Of a DNA stretch of 22,328 nucleotides, positions 16,934-22,328 are shown in pieces. Source of the stretch: Syntrophaceae bacterium UBA7544 (GTDB lineage Bacteria; Desulfobacterota; Syntrophia; Syntrophales; Smithellaceae); contig DLME01000068.1 of assembly GCA_002479215.1 (NCBI GenBank), positions 1 through 22,328 on the forward strand, in the 5' to 3' direction. How positions within the stretch are numbered: the first letter of the stretch is position 1; the number at the start of each line of letters is the position of its first letter. The notes beneath the pieces were generated by a model. That model was given only the letters and a program-made list of their open reading frames with translations, ran no database searches and had not been told where the DNA came from. Both the position numbers and the translations under genes were made by a program.

Positions 16934-17350
16934 ATGGCCAATGGCACGAAAAAAAATGATCTGTCCGGGTTGACTCTGCTGGGCAAAGCGACGAAACCGT
17001 TGCGCAAGCTGGAGACGTTTCCCAATCATAATGACCAGCGCGATTATGTAATTACCCTGCAAACCGAAGAATTTACCTGTGTTTGTCCCAAGACTAATCA
17101 GCCGGATTTCGCTAAAATCAAAATTCAATACATCCCAGATAAGAAAATAATCGAGTCCAAATCTCTAAAATTGTATCTATGGTCTTTCCGCAATGAAGGA
17201 GTTTTCCACGAACACGTCACCAATATAATTCTTGATGATTTGGTAGCCGCGCTCCAGCCACGCTGGTGCAAAGTAAGCGCGGAATTTGCCGTTCGCGGGG
17301 GTATTGGAATTACAGTCGACGCGGAATTCGACAGCGAGCATTCCCCGTAG
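16934..17350 (+). CDS. queF: NADPH-dependent 7-cyano-7-deazaguanine reductase (preQ0 reductase)
   Basis: This 138-residue type I QueF reduces the nitrile of preQ0 to the aminomethyl group of preQ1, the last free-base step of queuosine tRNA synthesis. FTCVCPKTNQPDFA carries the catalytic Cys51 and Asp58; ESKSLKLY (74-81) is the family motif binding substrate. FRNEGVFHEHVTN follows as expected. Length is typical for the short cytoplasmic type. GGAG lies 6 nt before the ATG. No preQ1 riboswitch was recognised in the 130 bp upstream. The next gene encodes a YhhQ-type precursor transporter, so the two together supply queuosine. Confidence 0.97.
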   Translation: MANGTKKNDLSGLTLLGKATKPLRKLETFPNHNDQRDYVITLQTEEFTCVCPKTNQPDFAKIKIQYIPDKKIIESKSLKLYLWSFRNEGVFHEHVTNIILDDLVAALQPRWCKVSAEFAVRGGIGITVDAEFDSEHSP

Positions 17351-17438
17351 CTTGCTACGGGATAAGCGAGCGAATACTGAATGATATCGTTCCTTAAGAA
17401 TTGAAGATTATCTGCGGCTTGCCGCGGATAGCTTCAAT
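17344..17438 (+). repeat. Two strong CUUG-loop hairpins between queF and the transporter gene
   Basis: CCCGTAG-cttg-CTACGGG (17344-17361) overlaps the queF stop codon. A longer imperfect hairpin spans 17400-17438, with outer arms ATTGAAG/CTTCAAT and inner stem TGCGG-cttg-CCGCG. Both close a CUUG tetraloop with a G-C pair, which is one of the known extra-stable RNA tetraloops. Neither is followed by a T run, so they look like REP-like or mRNA-stabilising structures and not terminators. The shared loop suggests a repeated family. Confidence 0.5.
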
Positions 17439-17476
17439 ACAAAAAGTGACGACTTCGTAAAAGGATGTGTTGTCCA

Positions 17477-18196
17477 ATGGAAGAAATCAGCAAGGATAAT
17501 GCGCGCCAGCGCTGGCTGCCTTTGATTTCGGCTATATTTGTCACCACTTTAATCATTTCCAATATTATCGCTGTAAAGCTCGTTTCCGTAGGCGGGTTAA
17601 TCATGCCTGCGGCGATTTTTATTTTCCCCATCTCTTACATCTTCGGCGATATTCTGACGGAAGTATACGGCTACGCCCGTTCCCGCCGCGTTATCTGGAT
17701 AGGTTTTTTCTGCAACCTGTTGGCTGTCGCAGCAATATGGATCAGCATTAACCTGCCCGCCGCTCCCGTATGGAATTTAGGAGCTTTTGAATCCTCGGCA
17801 ACGGCGCAAAAAGCTTATGCAGCTATATTTAGCTTTACCCCGCGGATTTTGATTGCTTCCTTTGCCGCTTATCTGTTCGGTGAATTTATCAATTCTTTTG
17901 TGTTGGCCAAGATGAAGATAGTGACCAGCGGCAAACATCTCTGGACACGCTTAATGGGCTCGACTTTGCTCGGACAATTGGCCGATTCCGGCATTTTTAT
18001 CACTCTGGCTTTTTATGGTGCAATACCAACTGCGATTTTAGGAAAGATAATTCTGGCCCAATGGATTATAAAATCAGCTTACGAAGCTTTGGCTACACCT
18101 TTTACTTACCTCATCGTCGGTTTTTTGAAGAAAACGGAAAAAGAAGATTACTACGATTACAGAACAAATTTTAATCCGCTGATGTGGAAGGAATAA
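17477..18196 (+). CDS. Queuosine precursor transporter, YhhQ/VUT family
   Basis: An inner-membrane protein of about 239 residues (PF02592, COG1738) that imports queuosine precursors such as preQ0 or preQ1. About six hydrophobic segments can be seen, starting with WLPLISAIFVTTLIISNIIAVKL. The family motif FPISYIFGDILTEVYGYARSRRVIW is present, as is the Asp in LLGQLADSGIFITLAFYG. The polar C-terminus ends NFNPLMWKE. ATG at 17477 is preferred with AAGGA 11 nt upstream; an in-frame ATG at 17465 directly abuts that purine run and would add four residues. It follows queF by about 125 bp containing two hairpins and a MITE-like terminus, so co-transcription is likely but possibly modulated. Confidence 0.93.
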   Translation: MEEISKDNARQRWLPLISAIFVTTLIISNIIAVKLVSVGGLIMPAAIFIFPISYIFGDILTEVYGYARSRRVIWIGFFCNLLAVAAIWISINLPAAPVWNLGAFESSATAQKAYAAIFSFTPRILIASFAAYLFGEFINSFVLAKMKIVTSGKHLWTRLMGSTLLGQLADSGIFITLAFYGAIPTAILGKIILAQWIIKSAYEALATPFTYLIVGFLKKTEKEDYYDYRTNFNPLMWKE

Positions 18197-18382
18197 ATAT
18201 ACGGATGGCTGGGCAAAATCACTGCAAAGTTATCACGCGGAGATTAAATCAAAGTAGTCGAATCTTGCTGATTTCATGACGTAACTTTTCCTTTTCATTT
18301 TTTTTTTGAAATGAAGTAGCATAAAATAAAATTCTTTAAAATACCCACTGGGTATATTAATTGTTCAATTACGGTATTCATA
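18197..18382 (+). promoter_or_regulatory. Left edge of second cassette patch, with ATACCC palindrome
   Basis: No gene. 18267-18275 repeats GCTGATTTC, which also occurs in the right arm of site A; AAATCA/TGATTT (about 18246-18274) can pair, and CGTAACTT follows, so this may be a decayed attachment site. Nearer the HNH gene an AT-rich stretch holds possible -10 boxes. ATACCC-act-GGGTAT (18341-18355) is a perfect inverted repeat 27 nt before the start; it resembles operators of CsoR-type regulators. Both readings are tentative. Confidence 0.3.
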
Positions 18383-19048
18383 ATGACAATGCACATTACT
18401 ACAACCATTAACGGAATACAAAACAAGGACCGCAGTTACATTTATATACCAAAAGAAGATCACCATTATTTTCCTGAACCAAATGAAAAATTCAAAATAA
18501 TCGACTCAAAAAATAACAAAGAATATATCGTTCATCTTGAAAATTCTTATCGCATTCCCGGTCTCAAAAGTTTTTTTAAATCGCATACAGAAATCGGAAA
18601 AGGCACAAAAATACTAATAGAAGCTATCGAACAATTTAAGAGTTATAATATTTATGTAGATCACATCCCCGACGAACTGGATCAAACTATCAGACAAGAC
18701 TTAGAAGTTATTGAAAGCGAGAATTTTACTGAAGGTGGGATGTCTTTAAGGCTTGTGAATTATTTTGAGAGAAATCCTGAACTTCGAACGGCTGCCATCC
18801 GGATCCATGGAACGACATGTCTGGCATGCGGATTTAATTTTGAGAGCAAGTATGGCGAGCATGGTAAAGATTTTATTGAAGCCCATCATATAAATCCGGT
18901 TAGTCGTAATTTGGAGGAAAAAATTGTCGACCCAAATAAGGATTTGGTCGTTGTTTGTTCAAATTGTCATAGAATGATTCATAGAAACAGAATGAAAATT
19001 TTGAGTTTGGAAGATTTGCAAGAATTAATTAAGAAAATCGAAAATTGA
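18383..19048 (+). CDS. HNH endonuclease with unknown N-terminal domain (cassette gene)
   Basis: A 221-residue protein with a C-terminal HNH nuclease domain: C146-x2-C149 (CLACGF), E166-A-H168-H169 (EAHHINP), D183-P-N185 and C192-x2-C195-H196 (CSNCHRMIH). This is the full betabeta-alpha-metal set with structural zinc, as in McrA-like and phage HNH enzymes. Residues 1-130 form a separate domain I do not recognise, beginning as a beta-rich region (SYIYIPKEDHHYF) that could recognise DNA. A shorter start at 18389 is possible; neither has a clear ribosome binding site. The gene is AT-rich compared with queF and prfC, and its TGA stop lies inside the first box of attC-like site A. Restriction or defence nuclease is a guess from the domain. 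Confidence 0.88.
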   Translation: MTMHITTTINGIQNKDRSYIYIPKEDHHYFPEPNEKFKIIDSKNNKEYIVHLENSYRIPGLKSFFKSHTEIGKGTKILIEAIEQFKSYNIYVDHIPDELDQTIRQDLEVIESENFTEGGMSLRLVNYFERNPELRTAAIRIHGTTCLACGFNFESKYGEHGKDFIEAHHINPVSRNLEEKIVDPNKDLVVVCSNCHRMIHRNRMKILSLEDLQELIKKIEN

Positions 19049-19100
19049 ACATGGCAATCCAGCCGACTCGTTTCACTCTCGGCTGATTTCGTCGTTATAC
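19044..19100 (+). repeat. attC-like recombination site A
   Basis: Box ATTGAAC (19044-19050, holding the TGA stop of the HNH gene), 10 nt, AGCCGA (19061-19066), a 12 nt loop, TCGGCT (19079-19084), 9 nt, box GTTATAC (19094-19100). AATC (19056-19059) and GATT (19085-19088) extend the stem with C19060 left unpaired, like an extrahelical base in attC. Spacing equals sites B and C, while loop and flanks differ, as expected of sites in different cassettes. The next gene starts 22 nt on with its own strong ribosome binding site. Confidence 0.7.
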
Positions 19101-19121
19101 TAATTAAAATAGGAGGGGCAT

Positions 19122-19406
19122 ATGAAGGACAAAAATTATTTTTCAGTTTTATTTTTTGTTTCAATAGGCATTCTTGTCGGGATCTGTTTTTCTAACTACT
19201 TTAAAACGAATAACACTTTGGCTGGAAATGTACCTTATTCAAACTTGAACTTGAATTGTGAATATCTAAATCAAGCATCAAATGATCTAGGTGTGGGTTA
19301 TCTATATCGATGTAAAGTTCCCAATGGATGGCTTCTTATACATGACAACAAAAAAAATGGTTTAAGTAATACTTATATACCTGACCCATCAAACACATGG
19401 AAATAA
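19122..19406 (+). CDS. Small membrane-anchored or secreted protein of unknown function (cassette gene)
   Basis: A 94-residue protein with an N-terminal signal anchor (MKDKNYF, then SVLFFVSIGILVGICF, residues 8-23) and a polar domain with two cysteines (C50, C68) that could form a disulphide outside the membrane. AGGAGGGG 5 nt before the ATG is the strongest ribosome binding site in this patch, so it is a real gene. It lies between attC-like sites A and B. The stop is 70 nt short of site B, whereas the other cassette genes end inside their site. The +1 frame stays open for about 31 codons from there to a TAG within site B, so a frameshift may have shortened it. Function unknown. Confidence 0.72.
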   Translation: MKDKNYFSVLFFVSIGILVGICFSNYFKTNNTLAGNVPYSNLNLNCEYLNQASNDLGVGYLYRCKVPNGWLLIHDNKKNGLSNTYIPDPSNTWK

Positions 19407-19475
19407 GAACTTTACTAACACTTCAATTCAGATTCCGAATGTTGAAGGAGTAGGCAATAAAATGCATGATAAATG

Positions 19476-19530
19476 GTATAACCGGTCAATCTAGCCGATC
19501 GCTACGCTCCGGCTGATTTTTTCGTAAGTT
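19476..19530 (+). repeat. attC-like recombination site B
   Basis: Box GTATAAC (19476-19482), 10 nt, AGCCG (19493-19497), 12 nt loop ATCGCTACGCTC, CGGCT (19510-19514), 9 nt, then GTAAGTT (19524-19530) where a GTT-type box is expected. GTATAAC is the exact reverse complement of the right box of site A, GTTATAC, as expected for paired outer boxes. AATC/GATT extends the stem with T19492 unpaired. The core is nearly identical to site C on the other strand at 8224-8256. The altered right box may be chromosomal flank, making this the last site of the patch. Confidence 0.7.
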
Positions 19531-19544
19531 GCTCACGTGGAAAT

Positions 19545-19874
19545 TTAAACTCGTTTTAAAAATCCCAACTCCTGTAAAATCTCTCTTGCCCTCTGAGCCT
19601 CGTCGGCCTTAACCATAAGACGGGCATAGGCTCCTGCGGCGATGAGCATAATAGAGCTTTCCCCCTGAAAAAAATATGTGATTCCTTCACCGTCAAGAAC
19701 GGATTTTATAAAAGCGATATCGCCCTGTTGATAAGTGGAGAAAACCTCTACGAATTCTTCATCGCCGAAATCACCGGCCGGTTCAGGCGGTAGTTTACTG
19801 ACCAGATCAACACCGCAATCCGCGCACTTTAAAAAGTCGTCTCTGTATTCGCTTTTACATCGGGGACAAAACAT
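19545..19874 (-). CDS. Zinc-ribbon plus DUF2007 protein
   Basis: A 109-residue cytoplasmic protein. The N-terminal zinc ribbon has MFCPRC (C3, C6) and CADC (C17, C20). A linker rich in Pro/Glu/Asp leads to a DUF2007 domain (about 42-109) with EVFSTYQQGDIAFIKSVLDGEGITYFFQGE and a C-terminal LMVKADEAQRAREILQELG. DUF2007 is a small ferredoxin-like domain described as a putative signal-transducing or PII-like fold; its ligand is not known. The gene is 11 nt downstream of the lipoprotein gene on the same strand and likely in its operon. Confidence 0.85.
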   Translation of the reverse strand: MFCPRCKSEYRDDFLKCADCGVDLVSKLPPEPAGDFGDEEFVEVFSTYQQGDIAFIKSVLDGEGITYFFQGESSIMLIAAGAYARLMVKADEAQRAREILQELGFLKRV

Positions 19875-19885
19875 TACAAATTCCC

Positions 19886-20578
19886 TTATTTAGCCAGCTT
19901 GATAAAAACCACCGGTTCATCCCAGAGGAAGAATGATTTATCGGATGACTCGACTAAGTTTATTATATTTTTCGCGCTGTCAGTAAGACTTACCGTGGAT
20001 GTATCAAATGATAGTTTCCCGTTTTCCTGCTTTTTCTTCTCTATCGTTCCTTTGATTTTACGTTCTTTTATCGCCTTGGTAAAAACTTCATTGGAGGGAT
20101 GCCAGAAAATAAGTTTGTTGTCCTTTATTTGGAATCTACCCCAGATATAGTCGTCTTTACTATCTTTCTCCGGCAATATATTGAAATACAGCCAGGAATT
20201 GCCTTTCATTATTTTCAGCATTAATGTTTCAACTTTTTCTTTATCTTCCAGAAAAACAATTTTTATAATACCTTTTTCGGGATCAATTGCTTTGACGAGA
20301 ATTGCCCCTTCGTCGTTTATCCATGTGCCGTCTATCTTTTGCGCATCCAACTTGAAATCCTGCAATCCGACGATATTTTTTGAAACGACGGGACATCCCA
20401 TTAGAACCGCCAAAATTAATATCAAAAGTAATCTTTTTGCCCCGCTGCAGAAAGCTCCCGGCTTCCGCTGGAGGTTAAATGCTTCCTGCAAGCCGCGGGA
20501 TGTCGCGCTTGGAAAAGTAGCCTCCGGCTCTAGTAACCTAAAGGTCATCTGCGACCGGAGAGGCTCCACTGTTTTCAT
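19886..20578 (-). CDS. Putative lipoprotein with a palindromic insertion in its signal peptide
   Basis: A 230-residue reading frame. The core is a lipoprotein: KRLLLILILAVLMGC (residues 48-62) is a signal peptide with lipobox LMGC, followed by a soluble domain with no family I recognise (GTWINDEGAILVKAIDPEKGIIKIVFLED and on). Residues 3-47 do not look like protein sequence of this kind; the DNA behind them (about 20438-20572) folds into a long imperfect palindrome and keeps the frame open for 45 codons. GAGG 8 nt before ATG AAA at 20578 looks like the original start, giving MK-KRLLLIL once the insert is removed. With the insert, the signal is internal and export may fail; initiation at an internal TTG near 20422 is an alternative. 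Confidence 0.7.
   Translation of the reverse strand: MKTVEPLRSQMTFRLLEPEATFPSATSRGLQEAFNLQRKPGAFCSGAKRLLLILILAVLMGCPVVSKNIVGLQDFKLDAQKIDGTWINDEGAILVKAIDPEKGIIKIVFLEDKEKVETLMLKIMKGNSWLYFNILPEKDSKDDYIWGRFQIKDNKLIFWHPSNEVFTKAIKERKIKGTIEKKKQENGKLSFDTSTVSLTDSAKNIINLVESSDKSFFLWDEPVVFIKLAK
20438..20572. repeat. Palindromic element inserted in frame in the lipoprotein gene
   Basis: About 135 bp with nested inverted arms. On the minus strand: CTCtCCGG with CCGGGAG as outer arms, GGAGG/CCTCC, TTCC/GGAA, and a central CAAGC-GCG-acatcc-CGC-g-GCTTG hairpin. The length is a multiple of three and has no stop in the host frame. It lies between the start codon and the signal peptide of the lipoprotein gene. 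Such in-frame palindromes are known from Rickettsia (RPE elements); this one is not related by sequence as far as I can tell. Ends are approximate. Confidence 0.5.
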
Positions 20579-20607
20579 TGAAGTTACCTCACGCTAAATG
20601 CATAAAC

Positions 20608-20626
20608 AATTACTGCTTGAGTAATT
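20608..20626 (-). terminator. Hairpin downstream of the GNAT gene
   Basis: AATTACT and AGTAATT form a 7 bp stem with a 5 nt loop, between the GNAT stop (20649) and the lipoprotein start. On the minus strand it is followed by GTTTATGC, a weak T-rich tail. It may terminate or attenuate transcription from the GNAT gene into the lipoprotein gene. Confidence 0.3.
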
Positions 20627-20648
20627 CTTACACTTCAACTTTGTTCTA

Positions 20649-21158
20649 TTATATCCCCACCGATTGGCTTCGTCGTTCCAGTAGAATAACATCACGCCAT
20701 ATCCCAGCAAGAGGGCCGTGCGTCATCTTGCCTAACCGCTCGCGCCGACCGATTTCACGAAACCCATGTTTTTTGACAAGAGCCAGACTTGCTTTGTTTT
20801 CACGGAATATCCCGCCTTGTAGAGACCATATTCCGGACTTTTCAGAGGCACCTATCAGAGCGGTCATAAGCGCTGATCCTACGCCTTGCTGACGTTTCGC
20901 GGCACGGACGTACAAACTGACTTCTGCCACGCCCGAATATACACGGCGTCCGGAAACCGGACTCAAGGCAGCCCATCCCATTATGGCATTTCCACCTCTT
21001 GCTACCAATCTGCAATCAAGCAGGTGTGCCACATTCCATTTTCCCCAGTCAGGAGTATCCGCTTCAAACGTTGAATGGCCGGTGGCGATTCCCTCTTGAT
21101 ATATACTACGGACCTGCTCCCAATCGTCAGGCGTCATCTTATCTATTACATATTCCAT
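20649..21158 (-). CDS. GNAT N-acetyltransferase (phosphinothricin acetyltransferase-like)
   Basis: A 169-residue acetyl-CoA-dependent N-acetyltransferase of the Pat/MnaT group. IRKMTPDDWEQVRSIYQEGIATGHSTFE-like start (here IDKMTPDD at 5-12) matches the first helices of the group. The acetyl-CoA pyrophosphate loop is RQQGVGSAL (89-97). NKASLALVKKHGFREIGR (121-138) and WRDVILLERR (154-163) are standard later motifs. Members acetylate phosphinothricin, methionine sulfoximine or methionine sulfone; which one here cannot be read. It is on the same strand as the DUF488 and oxidoreductase genes upstream, 65 nt apart. Confidence 0.92.
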   Translation of the reverse strand: MEYVIDKMTPDDWEQVRSIYQEGIATGHSTFEADTPDWGKWNVAHLLDCRLVARGGNAIMGWAALSPVSGRRVYSGVAEVSLYVRAAKRQQGVGSALMTALIGASEKSGIWSLQGGIFRENKASLALVKKHGFREIGRRERLGKMTHGPLAGIWRDVILLERRSQSVGI

Positions 21159-21223
21159 TATCTTGCCTCATCCTTCCCTTTGTAAGTATCTTATCCTTCT
21201 GCTTTTCCGTTAACTTTAAAATT

Positions 21224-21610
21224 TCATACCACTTTCGCGCCTCGCTCCAAAAGCAGCGCGCGAAGCACCGATCTGTGACAGCGCCGTTCATCGGCGCAAT
21301 AGCAGCCAATGGAAAAGTTGGATTCGCGCGAAAGAGCGGCGAGCAGATCAAGAGTTCTACTATTCTCCGGGCTTGCCATTTCGGCGCGAAATTTTCGTAA
21401 GAAGCCTTTCCATTCATTTTCAGTCTTGGCGCTTTGTCTAAGTTTTAATGTTTGAGGACTAGGTGACAGATTGGGGAACCATACATCATACCAATTCTGA
21501 GAAGAATACTCACTTTTAGGCACGCCGCGGGGCGGACGCCTGACCGTTCCAATGCGAATGCCTTCATTGGGGACTTTCTTAGTTCCGAGACGAACTATAT
21601 GTACTGTCAT
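21224..21610 (-). CDS. DUF488-family protein (YeaO-like)
   Basis: A protein of about 128 residues (PF04343). It begins MTVHIVRLGTKKVPNEGIRIGTVRRPPRGVP, contains WYDVWFPNLSPS, and ends with the conserved CYCADERRCHRSVLRALLLERGA, whose Cys and His cluster suggests a metal or nucleic-acid role that is not established. GGAG lies 6 nt before the ATG at 21610; an adjacent ATG at 21613 and an in-frame TTG at 21658 are alternatives, the latter adding 16 unlikely residues and overlapping the oxidoreductase gene. It lies 10 nt after that gene and is probably co-transcribed. Confidence 0.88.
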   Translation of the reverse strand: MTVHIVRLGTKKVPNEGIRIGTVRRPPRGVPKSEYSSQNWYDVWFPNLSPSPQTLKLRQSAKTENEWKGFLRKFRAEMASPENSRTLDLLAALSRESNFSIGCYCADERRCHRSVLRALLLERGAKVV

Positions 21611-21620
21611 CATCAACTCC

Positions 21621-22259
21621 CTAATGATCAGCGAGGTCTCGAATTTCCGCGTTTTCAATTACCCGCCCCCGAATATTTTCTAATGTGGCTTTCAACATGG
21701 CCCGCCCGAGGTCTTGTCCATTCACGTAGAGGCTGCGGAATGGTTTCAATAATCTAAAGAGCGGCCTTAAGACCCGATATAGCCGTGGACTACTGCTCGA
21801 TGATTCACCGTCAATGAATGCGGGACGCCAGCAGACCGCATTGACAAGAGACATAAGATCACGCTCGGTTTCCGCTTTCACATGCGCCCACAGGAAGCGA
21901 CTGTTCATACTTGTGCCTTTACCGCTGATGAAATGGAATACAGCAGTTGGACTATGTATTTGTAGCGTGCTGGCCGCTGCGAGAGCGAAGTCGTGCGTAA
22001 TCTTCCGATATTCCTCCCCGGAGACCTGTGTTGCGGAAATGCCCAGACAAAAGAGACAGGCATTGACATCCACGAAAGCTTCTTCGATGGACGCGTAATT
22101 TAGGTAATCATTGTGAATAAATACACGAAGTTTTTTGTGGGTGAAGCGAAGCGGACGCCGGGTAATCGCGCGAATCTCCTTGACAGCCGGCGAGGAAAAG
22201 CACGCCCGAAGAATACTACCGCCGGCGGAACCACTTGCGCCAAAGATAAGAACATTCAT
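21621..22259 (-). CDS. NAD(P)-binding Rossmann-fold oxidoreductase (SDR/NmrA-like)
   Basis: A 212-residue atypical short-chain dehydrogenase-like protein. The dinucleotide-binding loop GASGSAGGSIL (7-17) follows the first strand MNVLIFGAS. CLFCLGIS (near 68-75) and FHFISGKGTS (near 108-117) mark later strands. The usual YxxxK is replaced by a region reading WAHVKAETERDL, where Lys is kept but no Tyr, as in HTATIP2/YbjT-like members that bind NADPH. Substrate unknown. GGAGG about 10 nt before the ATG supports the start. It is the first visible gene of a minus-strand group with the DUF488 and GNAT genes. Confidence 0.88.
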   Translation of the reverse strand: MNVLIFGASGSAGGSILRACFSSPAVKEIRAITRRPLRFTHKKLRVFIHNDYLNYASIEEAFVDVNACLFCLGISATQVSGEEYRKITHDFALAAASTLQIHSPTAVFHFISGKGTSMNSRFLWAHVKAETERDLMSLVNAVCWRPAFIDGESSSSSPRLYRVLRPLFRLLKPFRSLYVNGQDLGRAMLKATLENIRGRVIENAEIRDLADH

Positions 22260-22328
22260 GGCCTATACTCCTCCTTACACAAACAAGGAGCGGTTTATGC
22301 TATTTCTGAATGGAAGTGACGAACCATG

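Noticed and set aside
18229..18290. A further attC site left of the HNH gene
   Set aside because: Only the right-arm string GCTGATTTC and a loose CGTAACTT match; the AGCCG/CGGCT stem and a left box ending in AAC are missing. It is kept only as a possible decayed edge.
1..22328. CRISPR array, tRNA or rRNA genes, transposase or integrase gene
   Set aside because: No regularly spaced direct repeats, no cloverleaf or rRNA sequence and no recombinase reading frame were found anywhere in the window.

Overview
The window reads as a piece of a chromosome from a Gram-negative bacterium of moderate GC content. It carries an envelope efflux system with a periplasmic adaptor, a lipoprotein, type I QueF with a YhhQ-type transporter, and several small zinc-ribbon proteins. 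My guess is a deltaproteobacterial (Desulfobacterota, Syntrophales-like) genome. That rests on gene style and intergenic repeats, not on a marker gene, so it is weak.

Layout. 1-4417 (minus strand) is a YbhGFSR-like efflux operon: TetR regulator, HlyD-type adaptor, two separate ABC ATPases and an ABC-2 permease that runs off the left edge. A tandem palindromic operator lies at 4588-4612, and a 127 bp MITE-like element separates it from the tetR gene. To the right are an alpha/beta hydrolase (4703-5428), a 353 bp gene-free stretch with a hairpin leader, and a DEAD-box RNA helicase (5782-7065). 7137-8938 (minus) is accessory DNA: a HEPN-like unknown gene and an HNH-type gene broken by an in-frame TGA. 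8939-18196 is housekeeping: lon with hsp20 from one minus-strand promoter, then typA, an MBL-fold hydrolase and prfC, a small rubredoxin-like protein, and queF with a queuosine-precursor transporter gene. 18383-19530 is a second accessory patch with an HNH nuclease gene and a small membrane-anchored protein. 19545-22259 (minus) holds a DUF2007 zinc-ribbon protein, a lipoprotein whose signal peptide appears to be split by a palindromic insertion, a GNAT acetyltransferase, a DUF488 protein and an NAD(P)-binding oxidoreductase.

Main observation. The two accessory patches share a short element found three times (8217-8271 minus, 19044-19100 plus, 19476-19530 plus), with a more divergent fourth candidate at 7137-7202 minus. 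Each has the geometry of an integron attC site: a box ending in AAC or similar, 10 nt, AGCCG, a 12-14 nt loop, CGGCT, 9 nt, and a GTT-type box. Each follows a gene in the same relative orientation. In three of the four the stop codon of the preceding gene lies in or beside the first box, and the next gene can start only 7-22 nt after the last box. I read both patches as integron-type gene cassettes sitting in the chromosome with no integrase gene in view. Their cargo (HNH nucleases, a HEPN-like protein, a small anchored protein) is of the kind seen in defence or toxin cassettes, but no function is proven.
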